A stretch of DNA of 60,906 nucleotides from Candidatus Magnetaquicoccus inordinatus (GCF_004217665.1 NZ_RXIU01000001.1:1-60906), one strand, 5' to 3'; shown: positions 23,801 through 31,242, counted from the first letter of the stretch. Program-made: numbers and translations. Notes: a model not told the origin generated them from the letters alone.

Positions 23801-26800
23801 GCTGCAATTGAGTGCGTTGGCCAATACCCAGTTGGCAGGGTTGACCTCTGCACAATGGGCAACTGTGGTTGATACGCAGTTGGATGGTATGGGCTCACTG
23901 GCCTTGACCGCACTGAGCGCAGTACAACTGCGGGGTCTTACCTCGGTGATGTTGGGCTCATTGGCAGAAACCCAATTGGATGGCTTGACCTCCACGCAAT
24001 TGAGTCTGTTGGCGGGTACCCAGTTGGCTGGTTTGGGCTCTCTGCAAATCAGCTCCCTGGCAGATACGCAGTGGAGTGGGCTGACCTCAGTTAAATTGGC
24101 TTCGTTGTCAACGGCAGTATTGAATAATTTTGACGATTCAATCTTTGGGCTCCTGGTCAATACCCAGTTGAATGGCTTGACCTCGGTACAGTTGGCTTCG
24201 TTGGCTGATACCCAGTTGGATGGTTTGGAGTCTGGACAGCTTAGCGGTTTGGCGGGTACACAGCTCAATGGCTTGACCTCGGCTCTGCTCACATCCCTTG
24301 CGGATACGCAGTTGAATGGTTTGAGCTCTGGGCAAATGGCGACACTGGCCGCCACACAATTGAATGGTTTGGGCTCGCTGCAGTTGAATGCTTTGGCCGA
24401 TACGCAATTGGTTGGTATCAGCTCTGCTGTTTTGGCCAGCTTGGCCGATACGCAACTCAATGGTCTGCTCAGTAGCGGTTTGGCTGGGATGACGGTAATG
24501 CAGTTGAATGGTTTGAGCTCTAGCCAGTTGGCTGGATTGGCAGATACCCAGTTGAATGGACTGAGCTCGGTACAACTGACCTCGTTGGCAGGGACACAAT
24601 TGAATGGTTTGCAGTCATTGAGTCTCACCGGTCTGGCCGACACCCAGTTGAATGGTCTCACCTCTGGGCAATTGAGCGGCTTGGCCGATACCCAGTTGAA
24701 TGGTTTTGTTTCGCTGCAGTTGACTGCGTTGGCGGATAGCCAATTGGGAGGCTTGACTTCTGTTCAGTTGACTGCGTTGGCGGATACGCAGTTGAATGGT
24801 CTTAGCTCCGTGCAGTTGACAGGTTTGGATGCCACCCAGTTGGATGGTTTGGGTTCGCTGCAATTGACCGGTTTGGCTGATACGCAGTTGAATGGCCTCT
24901 TCTCTTCACAATTGAAGTTGTTGTCTGCCACGCAATTGAATGGGTTGACTTCGTTGCAGTTGTCTGCTCTGGCTGATTCGCAGTTGGATAGCTTGAGCAC
25001 TGCACAATTGGCCACGTTGGTGGATACCCAGTTGAATGGTTTGAGTTCGGTTCATTTGGCTGGTTTGGAGACAGTGCAGTTGACTGGTCTGAGCTCATTG
25101 TTGCTGCAATCGTTGGCGGATACGCAGTTGAATGGGGCGACCTCGACGCAGTTGAGCAAATTGGCTGCTACCCAGTTGAATGGCTTGTCTTCGTTGCAGC
25201 TCACCGGTTTGGCCGATACCCAGTTGAATGGCATAATCTCCACGCAGTTGGCTGGTTTGGCAGATTCCCAACTCAATGGTTTGCAGTCGCTGCAGTTGAG
25301 CGGGTTGGCAGCCACACAACTCTCCAGTTTGACATCGACTCTGGTGAGCAGTTTGGCCGATACCCAGTTGAACGGATTGAGTTCGGCACAATTGGCTAAA
25401 CTGTCGGTGGTGCAACTGAATGGTATCTCCTCAACCAATGTGACCAATCTGGCGGATACCCAGTTGAATGGTTTAACCTCCGCTCAATTGGCTTCCTTGG
25501 CTGACACGCAGTTGAACGGTCTGGGTTCGTTGCAGTTGCAAGGATTGGCCGATACGCAGTTGGATGGTTTGACCACTGCACAGTTGCTGGGACTGGCTGA
25601 TACCCAATTGAATGGTATGACTTCCACGCAGTTGACCGGTTTGTCAGCAGCACAACTGAAAGGTTTGACCTCGGCAGCATTGAGTGGCTTGGTCAATACG
25701 CAGTTTGACAGCTTTGCCTCGGCGCAGTTGAAGGGGTTGGTCAATACCCAATTGAATGGTTTGAGCTCGGTGACGTTGGGTTCCTTGGCAGGGACGCAGT
25801 TGGCTGGTCTGAGTTCAGCGCAATTTGCTGGATTTGCTGATACCCAGTTGAATGGGATGACCTCGGTGCAAATTGCTTCCTTGTCAGCGGCGCAGTTGCA
25901 TTCCTTGACCTCGGCAAGTTTGGCCGCTCTGGCGGATACCCAGTTGAATGGTTTGACCTCAGTACAATTGGCTGGCTTGGCTGTGACTCATTTGGATGGC
26001 TTGACTGCCACCAATATCACCAACTTGGCCGATACGCAGTTGAATGGTTTGCGTTCTGCCCAGTTGAAACTCTTGACCGATGCGCAATTGAATGGTTTGG
26101 CCTCTCTGCAACTGACCGGCTTGGAGGGTACACAGTTGAATGGTTTAACCTCCTCGCAATTGGCGGGCATGGCTGATACGCAGTTGAATGGGGTGACCTC
26201 TACGGCAATCGCCAGCTTGGCAGGTACACAGTTGGATGGTTTGACCTCTGACGCCATCGCTGGACTGGCGGATAGCCAGTTGGCGGGGTTGAATTCAGCG
26301 GCATTGGCGGCTCTGGTGGGTACGCAGTTGGATGGTTTGGGCTCTCTTGCTCTGGCCAGTCTGAGTACCTCGGCTTTGAACGGTCTGAACAGCCTGCAGT
26401 TCTATGGCTTGGCCGACACGCAATTGAATGGTTTGACTTCACTGCAGTTGAACAGCTTGGATAGTGCACAACTGGAGGGCTTCACCTCTAGTCGCATCGC
26501 AGCTTTGGCGGATTCCCAATTGAACGGTTTGCTTTCCAGTCAATTGAAGGAGTTGGTCAACACCCAGTTGGATGGTTTAAGCTCTCTGGGTCTGCAATCC
26601 TTGGCTGATACCCAGTTGAATGGTCTGGCGACAGCGCAATTGGGTGCCTTGGCTGACACGCAGTTGAATGGTTTGTTATCAATGCAGTTGACCGGTTTGG
26701 CCAGCACGCAGTTGGAAGGTTTGTCCTCTCTTGGTTTGCAGGGCTTGGCAGATTCCCAACTGAACGGTTTGACCTCCTTGCAGATGAAGGTGTTGAAGGG

Positions 26801-29800
26801 AACACAACTGGATGGTTTGTCGTCGGTGAGCCTGACCGGTTTGGCCGATACACAGTTGGATGGTATGCTCTCCGCACAGTTGAAGGGGTTGGCCGATACC
26901 CAGTTGAATGGTTTGACCTCGCTGCGCTTGGCAGGCTTGGTGGCGACACAGTTGGGTGGATTGACCAGCGTACAGTTGTCTGCCTTGGTGGATACACAAC
27001 TGAATGGTATGAGCTCTGCACAATTGGCAACCATGAACGGTACGCTCTTGAATGGCTTGACCAGTACGGTTTTGTCCTCGTTGGCGGATACCCAGTTGGA
27101 TGGTCTGACCTCGGCGCAATTGGCTGGTTTGGCGGGTACACAGTTGGATGGTTTGGGCTCGCTGCGCTTGTATGCTCTGGCGGCTACCCAGATGGCTGGT
27201 TTGACCTCCACGTTGCTCTCCACTTTGGCCGATACCCAGTTGAACAGTGTCACCTCGACAGCTCTTGGTCTGTTGACGACGACGCAGTTGGCTGGTTTGA
27301 CCTCGGTGCAGTTGACCAGCTTGGCCGATACCCAGTTGAACGGTATGTCTTCGCTGCAGTTTAGCGTCTTGAAGAACACGCAGTTGGCTGGCTTAAGCCT
27401 GAGTCAATATCTGGCGCTGGCGGATACACAACTGCAAGGGTTGTCCACCAACCGTTTGGGTACGCTGGCCTCGACAGTATTGGATTCGCTGTCATCGGTC
27501 ACCTTTGCGGCATTGTCTAATGGCCAATTGAACAGCTTGACCTCAAGCCAATTGACCACTCTGGCCAATACGCAGTTGAATGGCTTTACCTCCAGTCAGT
27601 TGGCTGGTTTGGCGGCTACACAGTTGAATGGCTTGGCCTCCTTGCAATTGACCAGTTTGGCCGATACGCAACTGGATGGTTTGATCTCGTCTCAGGTGGC
27701 TTCACTTGCTGGTACGCAGTTGGATGGTCTCTCTTCACTGATGTTGACTGGTTTGAGCAGTGCTCAGTTGAATGGCTTGGCAAGTGCACAACTGTCTGGT
27801 TTGGCCGATACGCAACTCAACGGTCTGGGATCTGATCAATTGGGTAGCCTGGCAGGAACGCAATTGAATGGATTGCTCTCCTTGAGCTTGCAGGCTCTGG
27901 CAGATACCCAGTTGAATGGTCTGATTTCGACGCAGATGGCTACTTTGGCCAATACTCAGTTGAACGGTTTGACCTCGTTGCAGTTGAATGCCTTGGTGGA
28001 TACCCAACTGGATGGTCTGCTCTCGGCGCAGATGGCTGGTTTGGCGGATACCCAGTTGAATGGTTTGACCTCTCTTGGACTGGCTTCGTTGGAGGTGACC
28101 CAACTGGCTGGTATGAGTTCAGCGCAGTTGACTGGTTTGGCAGATACGCAGTTGAACGGGTTGAGTTCGGCACAGTTGAATGGGCTGACCACAGCACAGT
28201 TGAATGGGTTGAGTGCTTCGCAACTGCAGGGGTTGGCTGATAGCCAGTTGAATGGGCTGAAGTCGGCACAGTTGAGTAGTCTTGCTGATACGCAGTTGGA
28301 TAATTTGGTCTCAACGCAGTTGAGTGGCTTGGCAGATAGCCAGTTGGATGGTTTGACCTCAGGACAATTGACTGGTTTGGTGGATGCGCAATTGAATGGG
28401 CTGATCTCAGGACAGTTGACTGGCCTGAATGAGAGCCAGTTGAATGGATTGTCCTCCTTGCAACTGACTGCTTTGGCCGATACGCAGTTGGATGGTTTGG
28501 CATCCACGCAAGTGAAGGGGTTGGCTGCTACCCAGTTGAATGGTTTACAGTCGCTCTCTCTGAATCAGTTGGCGAATACCCAGTTGGCTGGCTTGACCTC
28601 GGCTCAGGTGGCATCGTTGGCTGATACCCAGTTGAATGGTTTGACCTCTGCACAGTTGGCAGGTTTGGCCTCCGCACAGTTGGCAGGATTGAGCTCTGCA
28701 CAACTGCAAGGGCTTGCCGATACCCAATTGAATGGTCTGCTCAATAGCCAATTGAGTGCTTTGACCAATAATCAATTGCGTGGCCTGACTTCATTGCAAC
28801 TGACCGGCTTGGCTGATACCCAGCTCAATGGTTTGACCTCTGGTCAAATGGCCTCCCTGGTGGGGACGCAGTTGGATGGTTTGACCTCTATCCAGATGAG
28901 CTCTTTGGCCAGCACCCAATGGCGTGGATTGACCTCGGCTAAACTGAGCACGCTGGCGGATACGCAACTGGATGGTCTGACCTCCTCCTTGTTGGGTAGC
29001 ATGGCGGTCACGCAGTTGGATGGTTTGAGCTCCGCACGTTTGAGTCAGTTGGCGGATACCCAGTTGAACGGCTTGGTGAGCAAGCAGCTTGCTTCCCTGG
29101 TCGGTACGCAGTTGGATGGCTTGAGTTCACTGCAACTGAGCGGTTTGGTTGATACACAGTTGGCTGGCCTCTCTTCAAGCCTGTTGGGAACCCTGGCAGG
29201 AACGCAGTGGAATGGCTTGAGTTCTATACAGTTGACAGCTTTATCTTCGGCGCAATTGGCTGGACTAAGCTCGACCAATTTGGCTGGCTTGGCGGATACA
29301 CAACTGAATGGTCTGACCTCAACCTCTTTGGCTGGTTTCAGCTCAGCCCAGTTGAATGGTCTGTCGGCAGCACAGTTGACTTCGTTGGCAACAACGCAAT
29401 GGGATGGTGTGAAGTCGAGCCAACTGGCCAGCTTGGCTGCCACGCAGTTGGCTGGCATGACCTCATTGCAGTTGGTCAGCTTGGCGGATAGCCAATTGAG
29501 TGGTTTGACCTCTACCCTGCTCTCCAGCCTGGAAGATACACAGCTTGATGGCATGAGTTCGTTGCAGTTGCGTAAATTGACAGCGGTACAGTTGAATGGC
29601 TTGGCCGATGATCAATTGTCTGACTTGGCGGATACCCAAGTTGCGGGCTTGACCTCAGTACAACTGGCCTCCTTGGCGGCAACGCAGTGGAGCGGTATGA
29701 CCTCGACAGTTCTTGCAACTCTGGTAGCCACGCAGATGAATGGCTTCCTCTCTGCGCAGATGAGTGGATTGGTTGATACCCAGTTGGATGGCTTGACTTC

Positions 29801-31052
29801 GTCGATCCTGACAAATTTGGCGGCAACGCAATTGGCTGGTTTGGCTACTGGTCAGTTGCTTGGGTTGGCTGATACCCAACTCGATGGTCTGACTTCGCTG
29901 CAAATGAAGGCGTTAACATCCGTGCAACTGAATGGTTTAAGTTCGTTGCAACTGACTGGCTTGGCCAATACCCAATTGGTGAGTTTGACCTCCGCACAGT
30001 TGGGCAGCCTGGCAGGTACGCAGTTGGATGGCTTGCAATCGACGCAGTTGGCTGCTTTGAATGATTCTCAGTTGGGTGGATTGACCTCCACACAGTTGAG
30101 TCAGTTGGCGGTGACCCAGTTGGCTGGTGTAACCTCTCTGCAATTCAAGGGCTTGGCTGGAACGCAGTTGGATGGCCTGAGTTCAACAGCTCTGAGCAGC
30201 ATGGTTGATGGTCCGTTGAATGGATTGACCTCGGCGCAGTTGAAGACTTTGGCTGGAACGCAGTTGGATGGCATCTCTTCGTCGCAGATCAGCTCCTTCT
30301 CGACCACACAACTGAGAGGTTTGACCTCGGCACAGTTGAGCACCTGGGCGGATACGCAGTTGAATGGCATGACCTCTGAGCAGTTGCGTGGATTTGCTAT
30401 CACCCAGTGGGATGCTTTGTCCTCAGTACAGTTGGCCAGCTTTGCTGATACGCAGTTGTCTGGTTTGACTTCGGCACAGATGAAGAACCTGAAGGATACC
30501 CAGTTGAATGGTCTCACTTCAGCACAGTTGGGTATCTTGACCACAACGCAGTTGGTGGGTCTTACCTCTGTTCAATTGGCTGGTTTGGCCAACACCCAGT
30601 TGGATGGCCTGACCTCTGGTCATTTGGCTGGCTTGAAGAGTACACAAATGCTTGGTTTGACCACGGCGCAATTGGTTGCTCTTGAGGATACGCAGTTGGA
30701 TGGTTTGACCACGACGCAGATTGTTGCGTTGACCACAACCCAGTTGGGTGGTTTGAGCTCCAGTCAGATCACTGGCTTGTCCACAGATCAGATTCGGGCT
30801 CTGACCAAGACAGCGGTTGTCTCCTTGTCTACAACGCAGATCGATGGTCTTACTGCTGTTGAGCTGCAGAATATGACCAAGACGCAGATGGCTGCCTTGA
30901 CCACCACGCAGTTGTCCAGTATGGACTCGGTACAAGCTGCGGCCTTCAGCACAAAGGCGGCATGGACAGCGGCTGGTATTACCACCACGCAGATCACCCA
31001 GTTGCACTCCGGTGGATTGGGTACGCCACTGGATACTTTGTGGAGCAGTTAG
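11805..31052 (+). CDS. Giant 16-residue-repeat protein, 6415 aa
   Basis: I do not recognise a named family. The ATG at 11805 follows AGAGGA with 8-nt spacing. Residues 1-37 are non-repetitive and Ser/Thr-rich (MATYTGSSSDLTSV). From about residue 38 to 6378 the protein is about 396 tandem copies of a 16-mer with consensus A-[D/x]-T-Q-L-[N/D]-G-L-[T/S]-S-x-Q-L-x-[G/A/S]-L, itself two 8-residue halves. The last ~37 residues are again unique (ends LDTLWSS). Leu recurs with 5-3-5-3 spacing, which does not suit a continuous alpha helix (8/2 residues per turn) but suits a beta-solenoid coil; that fold is inference. I saw no Cys, and charged residues, Pro and aromatics are scarce. There is no Sec signal, lipobox, LPXTG, RTX nonapeptide or transmembrane segment, so localisation is unknown. 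Neighbouring TPR glycosyltransferases suggest O-glycosylation of its Ser/Thr. A single uninterrupted frame over 19 kb argues that the gene is functional. It is probably a structural or surface fibre. Confidence 0.9.
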   Translation: MATYTGSSSDLTSVTDLQASNTPSTNQADFFGVSGALATTVIDGLQAAALSTATATQLNYLSSTQVTSLADTQLDGLTSTQLSGLANTQLDGLSSLQLTGLATTQLDGMISTRIASLADTQLDGLLSDQFSSLAATQFNGLYSLQLTALANTQLDGMTFDQLSSLAGSQLDGLGSLQLQALADTQLDGFTSVQLKTLANTQLDGLSSVQLSTFADSQWDGMTSVQLPGLADTQLNGVNSMQFSALVNTQLDGLRSLQIQALADTQLAGFASLQLKSLATTQFDGLNSTFLAAIAVTQLPGITSVQFSSLADTQLNGLTSASIGIMARTQLDGLTSGQLAALANTQLDGLTSDQITFLATTQWDGLRSLQLAAFADSQLDGMTSVQFKSLADSQWDGMTSVNLSLMENTQLDGLTSLQLSGLADSQLDGLLSDQLYYLANTQFNGLGSLQLSQLVDTQLDGLQGVQLLNLADTQLNGLTSLGLGSMEDTQLDSLASLQLQSLADTQLNGATSVQLSTLANSQLNGLTSGQLSALADSQLDGLSADHLNFLANTQYNGLQSLQLTGLATTQFTGLSSVHLQALADTQLNGLSATQMGVLASTQLDGLYSARITALADTQLDGLTSDQFASLANTQMDGLYSLQLNALADTQLDGLTSGQLTAYADTQLNGLRSLQLSGLASTQLDSMRSLQFAALADTQLNGLLSDQLTSLALTQFDGLGSLQLSGLADTQLNGLTADQMTSLANSQLDGLGSLQLAGLADTQLDGFVSLQLKALADTQLNGLTASNFGLFAGTQLDGMRSLQLTGLADTQLDGLGTDQFLSLANSQLDGLQSLQLSGLADTQLDGLASLQLKGLSDTQLNGLRSLQLSSLDGTQLAGLTSGHLTALADSQLNGLYSSQVSLLVNTQLNGLTSLQLTALADTQLDGLTTDQLKGFANTQLDGLASLQLLGLAASQLEGLTSGQLSVLADTQLNGLGSLGLKGLQDSQLNGLQSLQLNALADTQLDGMTSDQLAGVAGTQLDGLSSMQLSALADTQLIGLTSTLLKGLADTQLDGLGSVNLGTLDDTQLDGLRSGQLSGLADTQLNGLDDSQLATLANTQLDGLMSLSLQGLADTQLDGLQAAQVGGLATTQWDVLGSVSLTNLADTQLDGLVSTQLASLADTQLNGLASLQLDSLSDVQLNGLTSLQLQGLADTQLNGMSSVQFASLAATQLNGLLSVQLTALADTQLNGLTSTQFAGLADTQLNGLASLSLQGLADTQLNGLTSTQLADLADTQLNGLQLSQLAGLVATQLSGLNSMQLGLLADTQLNGLTSSALASLSNVQLNGLVSLQLASLADTQMNGLTSGQMGALADSQLDGLLSLMLGNLADTQLNGLLSTQLTALADTQLNGMSATQVAALSGTQLDGLSSVQLNGLADTQLNGLTSTLLKTLADTQLNGLGSVGLGSLADTQLDGLLSDQLTGLADTQLNGLTLAELASLSGTQLNGLYSMQLQGLADTQLNGLSSSSLASLAGTQLDGLSSVNLTNLADTQLNGLTSGQLSGLADTQLDGLGSLQLTGLAATQLNGLSSSQLNMLADTQLNGLSSAQLATLSGTQLDGMTSVNLTNLADTQLDGLTSALLKGLADTQLNGLSSVSLTNLADTQLDGMLSTQITGLADTQLNGLSNTELAALAATQLNGLNSMQLQGLADTQLNGLTSTQLASLSGTQLDGLNSLSLSSLADTQLDGLSTVLLRDLADTQLNGLGSLQLSGLAATQLNGLLSDQLSGLADTQLNGLNSLHLASLAGTQLDGMSSVQLAGLSDTQLNGLTSAVLKTLADTQLNGLESLRLNGLADTQLNGLTSSQMLDLADTQLNGLLSTQLLGLVGTQLDGMSSMQLQGLADTQMRGMGSLQLKSLATTQLDGLYSLALQVLADSQLDALATVQLKSLADTQLNGLLSLQLSGLAGSQLDGLTSSQLTALADTQLNGMTSDVLAGLAGTQLDGLTSLQLQALADTQLNGLLASRLATLASTQWDGVLSLQLQALADTQLDGLASATLTNLADTQLNGLTSVQLSGLAATQLNGLSSLQLQGLADTQLNGSTSVQLTSLANTQLDGLNSLQLQALADTQLDGLASTQLKVLADTQLDGLTSLQLQGLAVSQLNGLQSLQLSALADSQLNGLTSGQLTDLANTQLNGLYSLALASLADTQLDGLLETQVTALADTQLNGLTSVQVTSLNDTQLDGLSSVQLSGLVDTQLNGLLSSQLQALENSQLNGLTSLSLGSLADTQLNSLLSTQLTELADTQLNGLTSLQLTGLANSQLDAFLSQQLKGLADTQLDGLTSAQMKALVDTQLDGLRSVQLTGLADTQLNGLTSMQLTALADSQLDGLASLQLTGLADSQLNALISSQLTALVSSQLDGLTSLQLKALADTQLDGLTSVQLTGLADTQFNGLSSAHLKGLADTQLNGLTSTALTSLADTQLDAALSLQLQALADTQLNGLLSMQLSGLTDTQLDGVTSTQLTALADTQLNGLRSGLLKALADTQLDGLGSLSLTGLADTQLNGLRSVQLQSLADTQLNGFVSLQLTSMADTQLDGLTSLQLTALADTQLNGLTSGRLQGLAGTQLDGLVSLQLSALADTQLDGVSSAQLAGLADTQLNGLYSLALSGLVSSQLKGLTSSQLTALADTQLNGLTSDQLSALAATQLNGLTSTQLTALADSQLNGLSSAQLAGLTDTQLNGLLSLSLVALADSQLNGLPSVQLAALADSQLNALTSLQLQGLANSQLNGLQSLQLQGLADTQLDGMTSSQLAGLSATQLNGLYSLRLSNFVDTQLNGLTSTQVSTLADTQLDALTSAMLSALAVTQLEGLTSVQLTGLADTQLNGLSSVQLQSLVGTQLNGLTSTQLKAIADTQLDGLASAQLTTLADTQLNGLTSVSLGQLDNSQLGGLTSVQLSGLADTQLDGLGTGQLLSLSATQLDGLTSVQLSGLADTQLDALTSSHIGQLTAVQLNGLTSVALGNLANTQLRGMNSALLSSLADTQLNGLGSLQFASFASTMLDGLGSLQLKGLADTQLNGMTSMQLKGLASTQLDGLSSLSLSALADTQLVGLLSTQLSTLADTQLDGLQSLSLSQLSTAQLNGLQSLQLNALTDTQLDGLSSLHVASLANTQLNGLLSLRLGGLADTQLNGMSYGQLSVLADSQLNGLGSLQLSGLANTQLTGLSSAHLAGLADTQLNGLGSLQLDSLSSAQLNGMSSSQLSGLADSQLNGLSSDLLLGFANTQLDGLASLALMGLADTQLLGMTSLQLVALADTQLNGLTSTQLTALKDSQLAGLGSLQLNALADTQLNGMTSMQLKGLANTQLDGLVSLVLGSLADTQLDNVTSAQLAALADTQLNGLTSVQLASLSNAQLDGFNSLRLLGFADTQLNGLGSLQLAGLVSTQLSGIYSLRLQALADTQLNGLVSTQLQRLSNTQLDGLTSTQLTSLATTQWKGLSSAQLLGLADTQLNGLTSTQLTAMAGTQLNGLTSARLLALADTQLNGLSSSAVVGLASTQLDGLTSLALQGLADTQLNGLSSAQVSTLADTQWNGLLSMQLTGLAATQLAGLSSARLMVLADTQLNGLSSGQLKVLSTALLAGLTSDQLSGLADTQLNGLQSAQLQALKSTQLDGLGSLSLSGLAGSQLAGLTSAQLAVLADTQLNGLSSSLAASLSAAQLNGLSSAQLTGLVDTQLNGLATEGLRSLAATQLNGLYSLALNSLADTQLNGLLSAQVNSLADTQLDGLTSAQLQGLAGSQLDGLTSAHLLALADTQLNGLRSGQLSGLVNTQLNGLQSVQLTNLADSQLDGLSSAQLAALTDTQLNGLQSLQLSGLTAGQLGGLSSALLSGLADTQLNGMSSTQLQNLTVVQLNGLSSVNLGSLADTQLNGVTSQQLASVADTQLNGLASLQLTALADSQLNGLTSAQMSGLADTQLNGLSSAQLAGLSMTQLDGVTSTQLTGLADTQLNGLSSMQMRSLSSAQLDGLQSLQLSALANTQLAGLTSAQWATVVDTQLDGMGSLALTALSAVQLRGLTSVMLGSLAETQLDGLTSTQLSLLAGTQLAGLGSLQISSLADTQWSGLTSVKLASLSTAVLNNFDDSIFGLLVNTQLNGLTSVQLASLADTQLDGLESGQLSGLAGTQLNGLTSALLTSLADTQLNGLSSGQMATLAATQLNGLGSLQLNALADTQLVGISSAVLASLADTQLNGLLSSGLAGMTVMQLNGLSSSQLAGLADTQLNGLSSVQLTSLAGTQLNGLQSLSLTGLADTQLNGLTSGQLSGLADTQLNGFVSLQLTALADSQLGGLTSVQLTALADTQLNGLSSVQLTGLDATQLDGLGSLQLTGLADTQLNGLFSSQLKLLSATQLNGLTSLQLSALADSQLDSLSTAQLATLVDTQLNGLSSVHLAGLETVQLTGLSSLLLQSLADTQLNGATSTQLSKLAATQLNGLSSLQLTGLADTQLNGIISTQLAGLADSQLNGLQSLQLSGLAATQLSSLTSTLVSSLADTQLNGLSSAQLAKLSVVQLNGISSTNVTNLADTQLNGLTSAQLASLADTQLNGLGSLQLQGLADTQLDGLTTAQLLGLADTQLNGMTSTQLTGLSAAQLKGLTSAALSGLVNTQFDSFASAQLKGLVNTQLNGLSSVTLGSLAGTQLAGLSSAQFAGFADTQLNGMTSVQIASLSAAQLHSLTSASLAALADTQLNGLTSVQLAGLAVTHLDGLTATNITNLADTQLNGLRSAQLKLLTDAQLNGLASLQLTGLEGTQLNGLTSSQLAGMADTQLNGVTSTAIASLAGTQLDGLTSDAIAGLADSQLAGLNSAALAALVGTQLDGLGSLALASLSTSALNGLNSLQFYGLADTQLNGLTSLQLNSLDSAQLEGFTSSRIAALADSQLNGLLSSQLKELVNTQLDGLSSLGLQSLADTQLNGLATAQLGALADTQLNGLLSMQLTGLASTQLEGLSSLGLQGLADSQLNGLTSLQMKVLKGTQLDGLSSVSLTGLADTQLDGMLSAQLKGLADTQLNGLTSLRLAGLVATQLGGLTSVQLSALVDTQLNGMSSAQLATMNGTLLNGLTSTVLSSLADTQLDGLTSAQLAGLAGTQLDGLGSLRLYALAATQMAGLTSTLLSTLADTQLNSVTSTALGLLTTTQLAGLTSVQLTSLADTQLNGMSSLQFSVLKNTQLAGLSLSQYLALADTQLQGLSTNRLGTLASTVLDSLSSVTFAALSNGQLNSLTSSQLTTLANTQLNGFTSSQLAGLAATQLNGLASLQLTSLADTQLDGLISSQVASLAGTQLDGLSSLMLTGLSSAQLNGLASAQLSGLADTQLNGLGSDQLGSLAGTQLNGLLSLSLQALADTQLNGLISTQMATLANTQLNGLTSLQLNALVDTQLDGLLSAQMAGLADTQLNGLTSLGLASLEVTQLAGMSSAQLTGLADTQLNGLSSAQLNGLTTAQLNGLSASQLQGLADSQLNGLKSAQLSSLADTQLDNLVSTQLSGLADSQLDGLTSGQLTGLVDAQLNGLISGQLTGLNESQLNGLSSLQLTALADTQLDGLASTQVKGLAATQLNGLQSLSLNQLANTQLAGLTSAQVASLADTQLNGLTSAQLAGLASAQLAGLSSAQLQGLADTQLNGLLNSQLSALTNNQLRGLTSLQLTGLADTQLNGLTSGQMASLVGTQLDGLTSIQMSSLASTQWRGLTSAKLSTLADTQLDGLTSSLLGSMAVTQLDGLSSARLSQLADTQLNGLVSKQLASLVGTQLDGLSSLQLSGLVDTQLAGLSSSLLGTLAGTQWNGLSSIQLTALSSAQLAGLSSTNLAGLADTQLNGLTSTSLAGFSSAQLNGLSAAQLTSLATTQWDGVKSSQLASLAATQLAGMTSLQLVSLADSQLSGLTSTLLSSLEDTQLDGMSSLQLRKLTAVQLNGLADDQLSDLADTQVAGLTSVQLASLAATQWSGMTSTVLATLVATQMNGFLSAQMSGLVDTQLDGLTSSILTNLAATQLAGLATGQLLGLADTQLDGLTSLQMKALTSVQLNGLSSLQLTGLANTQLVSLTSAQLGSLAGTQLDGLQSTQLAALNDSQLGGLTSTQLSQLAVTQLAGVTSLQFKGLAGTQLDGLSSTALSSMVDGPLNGLTSAQLKTLAGTQLDGISSSQISSFSTTQLRGLTSAQLSTWADTQLNGMTSEQLRGFAITQWDALSSVQLASFADTQLSGLTSAQMKNLKDTQLNGLTSAQLGILTTTQLVGLTSVQLAGLANTQLDGLTSGHLAGLKSTQMLGLTTAQLVALEDTQLDGLTTTQIVALTTTQLGGLSSSQITGLSTDQIRALTKTAVVSLSTTQIDGLTAVELQNMTKTQMAALTTTQLSSMDSVQAAAFSTKAAWTAAGITTTQITQLHSGGLGTPLDTLWSS
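11916..30938 (+). repeat. Tandem 48-bp repeat array, about 396 units, coding
   Basis: Units are exactly 48 bp. At every 240-bp step (five units) from 12121 to 30841, 79 positions checked, the sequence begins with the same point of the unit: the second base of the Leu codon in TQL, usually followed by GAT/AAT-GGN. Hence there is no net insertion or deletion over 390 units. Units vary freely at synonymous positions (CAG/CAA, CTG/TTG, ACC/ACG, GGT/GGC), so this is not a recently amplified satellite. Confidence 0.95.
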
Positions 31053-31063
31053 TCTCAGCAAAC

Positions 31064-31146
31064 ACCGGCTCTCTCGACAAGAGGGAGCCGGTTTAGGTAG
31101 AGTTTTAAGCAATCCCTCTCCCGTTCTTTGGGAGAGGGTTTTTTTA
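31064..31146 (+). terminator. Tandem hairpins ending in a rho-independent terminator of the giant gene
   Basis: Twelve bases after the TAG stop is a GC-rich hairpin (31064-31092, accggctc...gagccggt with one mismatch). A second follows: CCCTCTCCC (31114-31122) pairs with GGGAGAGGG (31130-31138) around a 7-nt loop and runs straight into eight T residues. The second is a textbook intrinsic terminator and should separate the giant gene from the glycosyltransferase gene downstream. Confidence 0.9.
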
Positions 31147-31242
31147 TTTGGGGAATCGGTCAGATCTGTGGTTTTGCCAGTCAACTGATACCAATTGGCC
31201 TTCGTTCAGGTAAAAAATCTGCCTAAAAATTTTTGAGGAGCT

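Noticed and set aside
11916-30938. CRISPR array or satellite DNA
   Set aside because: Units are contiguous without spacers, are translated in one frame, and vary mostly at synonymous positions.
11805-31052. RTX toxin, pentapeptide-repeat or leucine-rich-repeat adhesin
   Set aside because: There is no GGxGxDxUx nonapeptide, no A(D/N)LXX five-residue period, and no 20-25-residue LRR period; the unit is strictly 16.
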